From assembly GCF_031202305.1 (NCBI RefSeq), contig NZ_CP101731.1, positions 1,054,001 to 1,118,000 of the forward strand: a DNA stretch of 64,000 nt, written 5' to 3'. The stretch is from Pelagibacterium sp. 26DY04 (GTDB lineage: Bacteria > Pseudomonadota > Alphaproteobacteria > Rhizobiales > Devosiaceae). Below, one piece after another: positions 36,065 to 44,479 of this stretch. The notes beneath the pieces were generated by a model, which was given only the letters and a program-made list of their open reading frames with translations, was not told the origin of the DNA and made no database searches. The position numbers were made by a program, and so were the translations under genes. Numbering within the stretch: position 1 is the first letter of the stretch; the number at the start of each line of letters is the position of its first letter.

Positions 36065-37252
36065 CTATTGAAGCTGACGCAATGTCAGTCCGCTGAGAAT
36101 GCAATCGCCCTCGAGCACGAGTCCCGCGTTCCCCGGCGCGAAGTCGCAGGAAATCGGCGTCTCGATGCTGCTGTTGCCATCGATCTCCTCGATCACCAGC
36201 GAAGCCTCGCCGGCAGAATAGGTGCCGCTCATCGCCGGGTCGGACGCCGATGCGTCAAGAACCAGGCTCGGCCAGGCTGCAAACGATCCGTCCTCCCCGA
36301 AGAGGAACGTCAGGACCTGCGGTCCCTCGCTCTGGGCGACATATCGGCCCGGCGCCAATCCCTCGGTAGCCGCCCTTGCCGCGGCATCGCCTTGCTCCTG
36401 AAGCTCGGTGATCTGTGCCTCGAGCGCCGCAACCTCCTCGCCGCGATCCGATAGCGTATCGGCCAGCGAAGAAGCCTGGGCCTGCAATTCGTCGCGCTGG
36501 GCTTGGGCGCTTTCGATCTGGGATTGCAATTGCGCGCGTTGGGCTTCGAGATCGGCGACCTCCGTTTCAAGGCTTTCGCGCTGTTCCTCGAATTCGGCTT
36601 GGCTGGCGCGAAGTTCGGCCAGCTGGTTCTGGGCGGCGGCCTGGGCTTCGCGGGCCGCCTGAACTTCCGCCTCGATTTCCGAAGCCGCGCTCGTTGCGTC
36701 CGCCGCTTCCTGGGTGAGCTGGGCTGCCGTCTGGCGCAATTGCGCCTCTTCGGCCCGCGCCGTTTCCAACCTGCTGCCCACATCGGCAAGCTCGGCGGTG
36801 CTTTGCGCGATCCGGTCCTGAACCTCCGAGAACGATTGCTCGGCTTCCGCCAGATTGGCTTGCAACTCCTCGATCCGGCCCTGCCTCTCGGCAAGCGCGT
36901 CGGTCGCGGTTTGCAATTCGGTGTTGGCGGTTTCGAGCGCCTGTTGCGCGTCTTCGCTCTCGCTCACGATGGCATCGCGCTCGCTGGCAAGCGCATCCCG
37001 TTCTTCGGTCAGCGTCGCAATCTCGGTTCTCAGTTCGTCCAGCGTCGCCCCGGATTCTTCCATGGCGGCGAGGTCGCTGGCCAGTTGATCGCGTTCGGAG
37101 GTCAGCGCGTTGACCGCGTTCTGCAGGCTTCCGCTGTTGGTGGAAGAGGTGAGCCAGAGCACCAGGAAGGCCAGCCAGCCGACCACGGCCAATCCGCCGA
37201 GGACCAGCACCAGGGAGTTGCGTTTGGGGGCAGTGGCTTCGGTATCATCCAT
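36065..37252 (-). CDS. Membrane-anchored long coiled-coil protein
   Basis: This 395-residue protein has one membrane segment near the N-terminus (about residues 13-34), a long coiled coil (about 45-290) rich in Ala, Gln and Glu with heptad spacing, and a small C-terminal beta-type domain (about 295-395). That domain has two Cys (SCDFAPG and DCILSG), which suggest a periplasmic location. I do not recognise the family. It lies on the opposite strand between csgH and the second curlin gene. Its position suggests a link to the envelope or to curli secretion, but nothing proves that. Confidence 0.7.
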   Translation of the reverse strand: MDDTEATAPKRNSLVLVLGGLAVVGWLAFLVLWLTSSTNSGSLQNAVNALTSERDQLASDLAAMEESGATLDELRTEIATLTEERDALASERDAIVSESEDAQQALETANTELQTATDALAERQGRIEELQANLAEAEQSFSEVQDRIAQSTAELADVGSRLETARAEEAQLRQTAAQLTQEAADATSAASEIEAEVQAAREAQAAAQNQLAELRASQAEFEEQRESLETEVADLEAQRAQLQSQIESAQAQRDELQAQASSLADTLSDRGEEVAALEAQITELQEQGDAAARAATEGLAPGRYVAQSEGPQVLTFLFGEDGSFAAWPSLVLDASASDPAMSGTYSAGEASLVIEEIDGNSSIETPISCDFAPGNAGLVLEGDCILSGLTLRQLQ

Positions 37253-37483
37253 AGCAAATCCTTTTTGCCGCGCGGGGCTAATGGGTAAGTGAGGGCCAGG
37301 CGTGAATCGGTTCCCGACACGGACAACAAGCGACGCAGGGCCAGAGTTCCCTCAAGCCTCCGTTACGGCCTCCGCCGCAATCTTAACGCCAGATAAACGC
37401 CGCCTTCCGTGTCGGTTCAGCGCCCAGGCGCCAATCTGTTGTCAATGGCGCTCAAGCGTCGATTAACCAGATGGAGCACGAAC

Positions 37484-37879
37484 ATGGCACGCAACAAGAT
37501 TCTCGCCGGCATCGCCCTGGCTATCGCCCTCACCTCCACGGCGGTTCCCGTCCAGGCGGGGCAGATTTCCATCAATCTCGCGCCCCGCGATGCCGAACAG
37601 CACCGCATGTTGCAGGCAGGGCTCGGCCTTTACGCACTGGTCAATGAAATCGAAAGCGGCTCTATCCGCCAGAACGGCATCGGCAATATCGCCGGTATCA
37701 TGCAGGGCGGCGGCAACAATCTCGGCATCGTGCATCAGGAAGGCAACGGCCATAACGGCACGCTCGACCAGCAGGGCGGCGGCAACAGCTATGGATTGTT
37801 CCAGTTTGGTGAGGGCACTTCCGCCCATGTCCGCCAGAGCGGCGGTCAGTCCGGTCTCGGCTTCGTTTTCGGCTGGTAG
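37484..37879 (+). CDS. Curlin repeat protein (curli subunit), second copy
   Basis: This 131-residue secreted protein has a signal peptide ending VPVQAG (about residue 26), then a non-repeat segment APRDAEQHRMLQAGLGLYAL, then curlin repeats: IRQNGIGN, MQGGGNN, VHQEGNGH, DQQGGGNS and VRQSGGQS. The extra N-terminal region and five repeats resemble minor, nucleator-type curlins of rhizobia. ATG 37484 follows GGAG at 37473. It is two bases from the convergent DNA alkylation repair gene. Confidence 0.82.
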   Translation: MARNKILAGIALAIALTSTAVPVQAGQISINLAPRDAEQHRMLQAGLGLYALVNEIESGSIRQNGIGNIAGIMQGGGNNLGIVHQEGNGHNGTLDQQGGGNSYGLFQFGEGTSAHVRQSGGQSGLGFVFGW

Positions 37880-37880
37880 G

Positions 37881-38600
37881 CTATTTGCCCTTGGCGGCCA
37901 TGTATTTCGCCCGGCTTTCGGGGTCGAAGTTCTCCAGCGTCGCGCGCAGCATGGCGCGCGGCATCACCGCCGCATGTCGGTCGAGAAAAGCCAGAAGCTG
38001 CGGGGTATCCGCACCGATGGCACGCAGCATCCATCCGCAGGCCTTGTGGATCAAATCCTCGGGGTCCTCGATCAGAATTTCGGCAATGGCCAGCGCATCG
38101 TCGAAGTCCTTGCGCCGGATAAAGGCGAAGGTGGCAAGCATCGCCGTGCGCCGCTCCCAGATCACCGGTGAGCGCGCCAATTGGTAAAGGATGTCGCGCG
38201 GCCGATCGACCAGATGCTCGCCGACCACGTTCCAGGCGCCCAGGTCGACAAGGTCCCAATTGTTGATCCTGTCGTGACGGCGCAGGTAAAGGTCATATAA
38301 CGCCTGCCGCCGCTCCTCGCTGGTTTTTTTAGCCCGGTACTGCTTGGCCATGATCGACACGGCCCCGGCCCGATGCTCGTGAATATCGCTTTCGAGCAGG
38401 ATTTCGATCTCGGCCGGATCCATGTCGATGAACTGCTTGGCGGTATCGAAGACATGCCCCATGCGCACGCCCATGAAGATATCGCCCTCGCCATACTGCC
38501 CTTCGCCGGTCTTGAAGTAGCGCTTGTACTTCTCCTTTTCCGCGTCCGACTGCAGCGTCGCCAGAACCGCCTTGAACGCTTCTGCGGTGGGGCTGCTCAT
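37881..38600 (-). CDS. DNA alkylation repair protein, AlkD-like
   Basis: This 239-residue, HEAT-like helical protein of the AlkD/AlkC superfamily removes alkylated bases without flipping them. Visible family segments are YFKTGEGQYGEGDIFMGVRM near residue 28, NNWDLVDLGAWNVVGEHL near 113 and IHKACGWMLRAIG near 192. The ATG overlaps the SRPBCC stop (ATGA). It is the last gene of an ArsR-SRPBCC-AlkD operon. Confidence 0.9.
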   Translation of the reverse strand: MSSPTAEAFKAVLATLQSDAEKEKYKRYFKTGEGQYGEGDIFMGVRMGHVFDTAKQFIDMDPAEIEILLESDIHEHRAGAVSIMAKQYRAKKTSEERRQALYDLYLRRHDRINNWDLVDLGAWNVVGEHLVDRPRDILYQLARSPVIWERRTAMLATFAFIRRKDFDDALAIAEILIEDPEDLIHKACGWMLRAIGADTPQLLAFLDRHAAVMPRAMLRATLENFDPESRAKYMAAKGK

Positions 38601-39091
38601 AATGGGCTCGTCAAATCCGCCAGCAGCTTGTCGAGCGCCATGAAGCTGATCCCCATGCCCTCGGCCATGCCGGTCTCAACCGCCGAGTCGCGCTGGGCTT
38701 TGGATTCGAAGAGAATTGTCTGATGCATGCTGGTCCGGTCGCCATCGGGATGGAAAGCGATGGTCACCAGCATCTTTCCCATGCCGAAATCGTCATCGAA
38801 GGTTTCGGTCGACATGAGCCGGGACGGCGGCTGAACCTCGTGAAACGTGCCCGTCATGCCCATGCTCGCGCCATCTGGCCCCGACCACACATAGCGATAG
38901 ACCCCGCCAGCCCTGAGGTCGATTTCGCATGTAGCGAGTGACCACCCCTCCGCGCCCGTCAACCACCGCCGCACCAGATCGGGCGTCGTGTAACAGTCAA
39001 AGACAAGGTCGACCGGGGCATCGAAGATGCGCTCGACGACGATTTCAAGATCGGTCGGCGTCGAGACTGTCAGGCTGGTCGCAAAGCTCAT
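38597..39091 (-). CDS. SRPBCC (AHSA1-like) domain protein
   Basis: This 164-residue START-like fold protein has IVVERIFDAPVDLVFDCYTTPDLVRRWLTG-type opening features (IVVERIFDAP near residue 17) and GTFHEVQPPSRL. Such proteins bind hydrophobic ligands or help other proteins fold. It is coupled at both ends: it shares one base with the ArsR gene and four with alkD. The ArsR gene before it is likely its regulator, since ArsR-SRPBCC pairs are common. Confidence 0.87.
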   Translation of the reverse strand: MSFATSLTVSTPTDLEIVVERIFDAPVDLVFDCYTTPDLVRRWLTGAEGWSLATCEIDLRAGGVYRYVWSGPDGASMGMTGTFHEVQPPSRLMSTETFDDDFGMGKMLVTIAFHPDGDRTSMHQTILFESKAQRDSAVETGMAEGMGISFMALDKLLADLTSPL

Positions 39092-39438
39092 CAGTTCCGT
39101 TCCCTTTTACGCTGGCTTTTGAGTTCTTCGAGCAGGTTGTCGAGCCGGGAAAAGTTAGCCTCCCAGACCTGGCGGTATTTCTCAAGCCAGTCCGTTGCCT
39201 CCTTGAGCGCCAGCCCCTCGATCTTGACCGGACGCCGCTGCGCATCGCGGCTGCGCGACACGAGTCCGGCGCGTTCGAGCATCTTGATGTGCTTGGAAAT
39301 GGCCGGCTGGCTCATCTCGAACGGCTCGGCCAATTCGGTGACCGTCGCTTCGCCTTCGAGCAAACGGGCCAGCATCGCGCGCCGGGTCGGATCGGCAAGC
39401 GCTATGAAGGTGGCATCGAGGCGTTCGGAATCCGTCAT
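39091..39438 (-). CDS. ArsR-family transcriptional regulator
   Basis: This 115-residue winged-helix repressor has ALADPTRRAMLARLLEGEATVTELAE at the start and SQPAISKHIKMLERAGLVSR as the recognition helix. The metal-binding ELCVCDL motif of arsenic sensors is absent, so it likely responds to something else. It is first in the operon with SRPBCC and alkD, and probably controls its own promoter in the gap 39439-39588 facing another SRPBCC gene. Confidence 0.9.
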   Translation of the reverse strand: MTDSERLDATFIALADPTRRAMLARLLEGEATVTELAEPFEMSQPAISKHIKMLERAGLVSRSRDAQRRPVKIEGLALKEATDWLEKYRQVWEANFSRLDNLLEELKSQRKRERN

Positions 39439-39588
39439 AATATAACCGTGAAGTTTGATAGCTTAATGGTTATTGAATTGCGCGCCAAATGTCAATGTTC
39501 GACCCGGTAGAAAATCGATAGCGGTTGTCGGTATGGTCGGCCCGCCGCCGTCCTAGCAGCATCAACACGCTCATCTGAGGAGACAGAC

Positions 39589-40059
39589 ATGACCGCCCAA
39601 CCCGCCAACGACAAGGAACTGGTTCTCGACCGGCTGATCGATGCCCCGCGCGATAAGGTCTATCGCTGCTGGACCGATCCCGAACTCGTCACCAAATGGT
39701 TCGCGCCCGCGCCCTGGACCACCCCGCGCGCCGATTTCGACGTCCGCCCCGGCGGATCGTGCACCGTCACCATGGCCGATCCCGACGGCAACGAATACCC
39801 CAATCCCGGCATCTATCTCGAAGTCGTGCCCAACGAGAAGCTCGTCTTCACCGACGCATTCAGCGCCGGCTGGGAACCGACCGACAGGGCCTTCTTCACC
39901 TGCGAGCTGACCTTCACCGACGAAGGCGGCAAGACACGCTACATCGCCCGCGCCAAGCACTGGACGGTCGAGGCCAAAGAGGAGCACGAGAAGATGGGCT
40001 TCCACGAAGGCTGGGGCATCTGCGCCGACCAGCTCGAGGCCCTCGCCAAGACGCTGTGA
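39589..40059 (+). CDS. SRPBCC (AHSA1-like) domain protein, second copy
   Basis: This 156-residue protein has LVLDRLIDAPRDKVYRCWTD, KWFAPAPWTTP and GFHEGWG, typical of AHSA1-type SRPBCC proteins. It is divergent from the ArsR operon across 150 bases, so the ArsR regulator may control it too. GAGGAGACAG precedes the ATG. It is followed by a palindromic repeat and the convergent AAC(3)-like gene. Confidence 0.88.
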   Translation: MTAQPANDKELVLDRLIDAPRDKVYRCWTDPELVTKWFAPAPWTTPRADFDVRPGGSCTVTMADPDGNEYPNPGIYLEVVPNEKLVFTDAFSAGWEPTDRAFFTCELTFTDEGGKTRYIARAKHWTVEAKEEHEKMGFHEGWGICADQLEALAKTL

Positions 40060-40067
40060 TCAATCCA

Positions 40068-40158
40068 GAGTGCGATCAGGAAAGTTGCAGACTTTTCCGG
40101 TTCGATCGCACGACAAAATAAACGTTAGAGCCCAGGATTTGAATCCTGAACGGCTCTA
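40068..40158. repeat. Family A palindromic repeat, copy 3
   Basis: The outer arms GTGCGATC (40070-40077) and GATCGCAC (40104-40111) are perfect, with an inner hairpin GGAAAGT and ACTTTTCC. A second hairpin follows: AGAGCC, CAGGATT, TG, AATCCTG, GGCTCT. The second hairpin encodes the last residues of the AAC(3)-like protein on the minus strand. Confidence 0.75.
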
Positions 40159-40949
40159 ACGGCATGCTCGATCCACGTCACAGCGTGCTCGAGCATGCCT
40201 TTGGCATCCACGAGCACGCACCGTGCATCTCCCACGAACCCCTCACGCCCCCGGCCGCCTTCCAGGTAAGTGGTGACGATGATGGTGAAATAGTCGACGC
40301 CATCGAGCTGCGGGCAAACGGCATCGGCCGTATCGAACTCCTCGCTCATCCGCCAGACCACGCCCCCCGCCGTCGCAAACGGCACCTCGCACCGTTTGAT
40401 CCGCTTGTCGGGCAATTGCGCCAGATGCTCGGCGTGATGGATCAGCGTCATGGTATCGAGCGGCGCGCCGATCATCAGCACCTTGCCCCCCGCCTCGACC
40501 AGTTTCGCAAGCGGCGATCCCGGACCATAACCATAGTCGAGCGGATGGTCCTTGGTCAGCCAGTCGGCCCGCGCGCCGATCGCCGTCATCGAGGCGCCGG
40601 GATTGGCGCTGCGCACGGCACCCGGCGTGGTCCGCAGAAATTCGGGAAATATCCCATTGTCCCGCACCGTGCGCGACCGTCGGGCGTCGTACCCGCCAAC
40701 CTTGTCGCGCCATTCCTCCGGCACCCGCCCGCCCTCGTCGAGCAGCGCCTCGTATCGCGCGTCCCAGTCGGTATAGGCCATCACCGTGCCCGCCTCGCCA
40801 CCGGCTTCGCGCAAAGCATCGATCAGCGTGTCGGGCCCATTGATCATCTCGCCCACGGCGCTCACCGCGGCATGAACCATGACGATGTCGCCATCGCCGA
40901 GGCCAAGGTTGCGAAGGTCGGAGGAAAGGTCGGATCGGGAGAGGAACAT
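40125..40949 (-). CDS. Aminoglycoside N(3)-acetyltransferase-like protein
   Basis: This is a member of the antibiotic N-acetyltransferase family, which transfers acetyl from acetyl-CoA to the 3-amino group of aminoglycosides. Features resemble AAC(3)-IV: MVHAAVSAVG, NGPDTLIDALREAGG, GTVMAYTDWDARYE, ANPGASMTAIGARA, HPLDYGYGPGSPLAKLVE and GGKVLMIGAPLDTMTLIHHAE. ATG 40949 gives 274 residues; GTG 40961 would add four. The last residues (VQDSNPGL) are encoded by a palindromic repeat. Whether it gives resistance or acts on a cell metabolite is unknown. Confidence 0.85.
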   Translation of the reverse strand: MFLSRSDLSSDLRNLGLGDGDIVMVHAAVSAVGEMINGPDTLIDALREAGGEAGTVMAYTDWDARYEALLDEGGRVPEEWRDKVGGYDARRSRTVRDNGIFPEFLRTTPGAVRSANPGASMTAIGARADWLTKDHPLDYGYGPGSPLAKLVEAGGKVLMIGAPLDTMTLIHHAEHLAQLPDKRIKRCEVPFATAGGVVWRMSEEFDTADAVCPQLDGVDYFTIIVTTYLEGGRGREGFVGDARCVLVDAKGMLEHAVTWIEHAVRAVQDSNPGL

Positions 40950-41161
40950 CGCGGCGCTCACGAGAGAGTGAACGCCAGCTTAAGCGCCGGATGCCGATAA
41001 GCCAACGTGCTTAACGCGCTCTTAAAGTCCTTGCTGCATTTTATGGCGCATCGAGTTGAGTAGCGCAGGCACATCAGGCTGTCCCAGGGGGGCGAGGACA
41101 GCGTCTTGCCATAAAGTTGTGGCAGGGTGGGCCGGCGATTGGAACCGGAGAAGGTCCGTCC

Positions 41162-42385
41162 ATGCGTAACAGAGCCCTTTCAGCCAACATGCCCACCTTG
41201 TCGCGCCGCAGCCTGCTTGCGCTGTCGCTGGCCGCGGGAACGAGCGCCCTGCTGCCGCGTCCGGCGCAGGCCAATGTGCAGAATTTCGTGGCCTCCATCT
41301 GGTCCGAGGCTTCCGCGCGCGGCGTCTCGCGCGCTATTTTCGATCAGGCCTTCGCCGGGTTTGCTCCCTCGAGCCGCATCATGGACCTGACGCGCAGCCA
41401 GCCCGAAATGGTCAAGACCACCGGCCAATATGTGTCCGATGCGGTGAGTTCCACCCGCATCTCCACCGGCCGGAGCATGCGCGGAGAATGGGCCCAGACC
41501 CTGGGCGTCGTGCAGCAGAACTGGGGCGTCCAGCCGGAAGTCGTCCTGGGCATCTGGGGCATGGAAACCAATTACGGCTCCTATATGGGCGGCAACAATG
41601 TGGTGCATGCGCTCGCCACGCTCACCCACGGCAATTACCGGTATGATTTCTTCAAGAACGAGCTGCTGACCGCTCTGCAGATTCTGCAGGCCGGGCACGT
41701 CGCCCCGGCCCAGATGGTGGGATCGTGGGCTGGCGCCATGGGGCACACCCAGTTCATGCCGTCGAGCTTTATGGCCTATGCCGTCGACTATAACGGCAAT
41801 GGCAGGCGCGACATCTGGAACTCGGTGCCCGATGCCCTGGCATCGGCCGCCAATTACCTCAAATCCCATGGCTGGCGCCCCGGCGAGACCTGGGGATACG
41901 AAGTCCAGCTCCCCGGCAATTTCGATTATGGCCGCGCCTGGGATGTGGGCCGGCAATCGCTGGGAGCGTGGGAGGCCATGGGCGTGCGGCGCACCGGCGG
42001 GCGCACCTTCCCGCGTCCGTCCGACAATGGCAGGATTTTCATGCCGGCGGGCGGCAGCGGGCCGGTTTTCCTGCTGCTGCACAATTTCGATGTCATCAAG
42101 CGCTACAACAATTCCGACAACTACGCCCTTGCAGTCGGCCACCTTGCCGATCGCATCCTGGGTGTTGGTCCGTTCGCGCGGCCGTTCCCTGCCAACGAGG
42201 TCGGGCTTACCCGCAGCCAGCGCGAGGAATTGCAGGCCCTGCTCAATCGCCGGGGCTTCAATGTGGGAACGCCCGACGGGGTAATCGGGCCCAAGACCCG
42301 CTCGGGGATCATCGCCTTCCAGCGCTCGGCTGGCCTTTTGGCCGATGGGCATGCCTCGGGCGCGTTGCTTTCCGCACTCCGCTAA
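41162..42385 (+). CDS. Lytic murein transglycosylase (MltB family) with PG-binding domain
   Basis: This enzyme cleaves the glycan strand of peptidoglycan, leaving 1,6-anhydro ends. The 407-residue protein has a signal peptide with a twin Arg (LSRRSLLALSLAAG, cleavage near PAQAN), an SLT_2 domain with catalytic Glu135 (GIWGMETNYG) and GAMGHTQFMPSSF, and a C-terminal peptidoglycan-binding domain (about residues 345-405, LLNRRGFNVGTPDGVIGPKT). It has no lipobox, so it is probably soluble in the periplasm. ATG 41162 follows GAGAAGG. Confidence 0.92.
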   Translation: MRNRALSANMPTLSRRSLLALSLAAGTSALLPRPAQANVQNFVASIWSEASARGVSRAIFDQAFAGFAPSSRIMDLTRSQPEMVKTTGQYVSDAVSSTRISTGRSMRGEWAQTLGVVQQNWGVQPEVVLGIWGMETNYGSYMGGNNVVHALATLTHGNYRYDFFKNELLTALQILQAGHVAPAQMVGSWAGAMGHTQFMPSSFMAYAVDYNGNGRRDIWNSVPDALASAANYLKSHGWRPGETWGYEVQLPGNFDYGRAWDVGRQSLGAWEAMGVRRTGGRTFPRPSDNGRIFMPAGGSGPVFLLLHNFDVIKRYNNSDNYALAVGHLADRILGVGPFARPFPANEVGLTRSQREELQALLNRRGFNVGTPDGVIGPKTRSGIIAFQRSAGLLADGHASGALLSALR

Positions 42386-42470
42386 GTGCTTGATCGGGTT
42401 AGGACTGCGTAACCATAGGACTCAGTGAAATCCCGTAACGGCGGCTTACGCGTTACACTTGTCCCCCTGG

Positions 42471-42534
42471 GGCGTGTCCAGCAAAGTGGAAACCGTTTTG
42501 CGGTTCGGACACGCGACGGAATAAAGGCGTAGCG
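42471..42534. repeat. Family A palindromic repeat, copy 4
   Basis: The outer arms GCGTGTCC (42472-42479) and GGACACGC (42507-42514) are perfect. Between them lies AGCAAAGTGGAAACCGTTTTGCGGTT with a shorter inner hairpin, followed by GACGGAATAAAGG. It sits in the leader region before the diguanylate cyclase gene. Confidence 0.75.
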
Positions 42535-42557
42535 AGAGATGACGCAGGGGATATCCC

Positions 42558-43598
42558 ATGGTTGTGGACACGCTGAACGATGAGGAAGGGCGGCTTGGCG
42601 CCCTTTATCGGCTTGGCCTGCTGCGGGCGTGGGATTTCGAGCCCCTTGAGCGCATCGCCCGGATTGCTCAGGCGGCAATCGACGTGCCCATGGTCACCAT
42701 TTCCGTTCTCGATCGCGAGACAGAAACCGTGCTGGCCGCATGCGGCTGGTCATCCAAATCCGTTGCTCGAAGCAACTCCCTGGCCGCTTTGGCCATCGAG
42801 AGCCATGATCCGCTGGTCATCGCCGATGCCCTGGCCGATGTCCGCGCCGCCGGACGCTCCTCCGGCCTGGACGGTCGTTCGCGCGCTTATCTCGGCGTTC
42901 CGCTCGAAACGATCGATGGTTACAATATCGGCGCGCTCTCCATCATGGACACTCAGCCGCGGGAATTTAGCGACCACGAGCTGGCGATCGCCGTCAATCT
43001 TGCTCGGCTCGCCATGTCCCACCTGGTTTCGCACCAGCCCCAGGAGGTCGATTTCTTGACCGGCGCGCTGACCCGGCATCGCTTCCAGGCCGAAGTGGAG
43101 CGCGAATTCGTACGCGCCACCCGCTATGAACGTCCTGCCGCCCTGATGTTCCTCGATATCGACGGGTTCGGGGACGTCAACACCGCCCTGGGCGCGGAGA
43201 TGGCCGAAGAAGTGCTCAAATCGGTAGCCAACCGCGCCGCCGAAAGCCTGCGCTCGGTGGATACCTTCGGTCGGATCGCGGGGGAGGAGTTCGGTATCCT
43301 CTTGCCCGAAACCCTCGCCTATGAAGCGAGCCAATGCGCGGAGCGGCTGCGCGAGGAAATCGAACGGCTCCGTTTCCGCCATTCCGGCGGCGTTCTGTCG
43401 GTAACCGCAAGTTTCGGCATCGCGCCGCTGGCGCCGGCACTGCGCTCCGCCGTCCAATGGTTCGCCCAGGCCGATATCGCCCTTTACGGATCCAAGCAGG
43501 CCGGGCGCAATTGCGTGACGTTTGCGCAGCCAGCCAAACCCGGCAGTTTCCCCGGCACCGCCGAACCGACCGAACGGGTAACCCCCCGTTTACATTAA
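42558..43598 (+). CDS. GAF-GGDEF diguanylate cyclase
   Basis: This 346-residue protein would make cyclic di-GMP. The N-terminal GAF domain (about residues 15-155) has ISVLDRETETVLAACG and YLGVPLETIDGYNIGALSIMD. The GGDEF domain (about 168-325) has FLDIDGFGDVN and active-site loop AGEEF (241-245), where the first Gly is Ala. The I-site RSVD is five residues before the loop, so product inhibition is possible. No membrane segment is seen. ATG 42558 follows CAGGGGAT. The Ala change may lower activity, but similar loops are active in some enzymes. Confidence 0.88.
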   Translation: MVVDTLNDEEGRLGALYRLGLLRAWDFEPLERIARIAQAAIDVPMVTISVLDRETETVLAACGWSSKSVARSNSLAALAIESHDPLVIADALADVRAAGRSSGLDGRSRAYLGVPLETIDGYNIGALSIMDTQPREFSDHELAIAVNLARLAMSHLVSHQPQEVDFLTGALTRHRFQAEVEREFVRATRYERPAALMFLDIDGFGDVNTALGAEMAEEVLKSVANRAAESLRSVDTFGRIAGEEFGILLPETLAYEASQCAERLREEIERLRFRHSGGVLSVTASFGIAPLAPALRSAVQWFAQADIALYGSKQAGRNCVTFAQPAKPGSFPGTAEPTERVTPRLH

Positions 43599-43701
43599 AA
43601 GCACTCTTTGGTCCGGCTGGCCCGCCGCCCTGCGGGCTTCATGGTTTCGCCTCACCTGGCGTATAAATTTGAGGCTCAACCAAAGCCCGAGGGAGTGTGG
43701 C

Positions 43702-44391
43702 ATGGGCGCAAAACCGGGCCGCAACGCCAAGGCTTACGTCCTGCGTCACAGGCGGGCCTTTACGCTCGCCGAACTGATCGCCGATGGCATTGTTCACGGG
43801 GTGGGGCTGGCCGTGGCCCTGGGCGCGGGATCTGCCCTTTTGACAATGGCGATCATGCACACCGCGCCCGATCAGGCTCTTGCCCTCTCGGTTTATGTCG
43901 GTTCCTTCGTCATCCTCCTCACCGCGTCCATGGCCTTCAACCTGTGCCCGACCGGTCCACTCAAGGCTTGGCTGGCCCGCATAGACCAGGCGGCGATCTT
44001 TCTGTTCATCGCCGGCACCTATACGCCGTTCTTGACAGCCCTTGGCGATGTGCCAATCGCCGACAGGCTGCTGATCTTCGTCTGGGGCGCCGCGCTGGTG
44101 GGCATGGCGCTCAAACTCCTCGTTCCCCAGCATTTTGGCCGTCTCGCCATCCCCTTTTATCTCGCCATCGGCTGGAGCGGGGTGGTCGCCTTCCACGCAC
44201 TGGGCGCTGCGTTGCCGGTTACGGCGCTCTGGCTCATCGTCGCGGGCGGCATCGCTTATTCGGCCGGCATCGTGTTCCTGCTCTGGGAGCGGCTGCAATT
44301 CCAGAACGTGCTCTGGCATGCCTTCGTGGTGGTGGGTGCAACGCTGCACCTGATCGCCGTTTTCGAGGCGATGGTGCTCAGCCGGATGTAA
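43702..44391 (+). CDS. Hemolysin III / PAQR family membrane protein
   Basis: This 229-residue protein has seven hydrophobic helices and the hemolysin III signatures LIADGIVHGVGLAVALG, ARIDQAAIFLFIAGTYTPF and WHAFVVVGATLHLIAVF. The conserved Asp and His residues form a likely zinc site in the PAQR family. The cellular role in bacteria is not clear. ATG 43702 follows GAGGGAG with a six-base gap. Confidence 0.92.
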   Translation: MGAKPGRNAKAYVLRHRRAFTLAELIADGIVHGVGLAVALGAGSALLTMAIMHTAPDQALALSVYVGSFVILLTASMAFNLCPTGPLKAWLARIDQAAIFLFIAGTYTPFLTALGDVPIADRLLIFVWGAALVGMALKLLVPQHFGRLAIPFYLAIGWSGVVAFHALGAALPVTALWLIVAGGIAYSAGIVFLLWERLQFQNVLWHAFVVVGATLHLIAVFEAMVLSRM

Positions 44392-44407
44392 TCTTTATCG
44401 GGGCAGG

Positions 44408-44432
44408 GGAATAAACCGAAATCTCATCCGTT
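44408..44432 (+). promoter_or_regulatory. Candidate ECF sigma promoter before the poly-Asp gene
   Basis: GGAAT at 44408-44412 is followed after 16 bases by CGTT at 44429-44432, close to the ECF/EcfG-type pattern GGAAC-N16/17-CGTT. The gene start is 48 bases downstream. An ECF sigma gene lies 2 kb away. Which sigma factor reads it, if any, is inference. Confidence 0.45.
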
Positions 44433-44479
44433 CGCTGGGTGTAAACGGCCAATGGCCAGCCACCCCACAGGAGGTTGAG

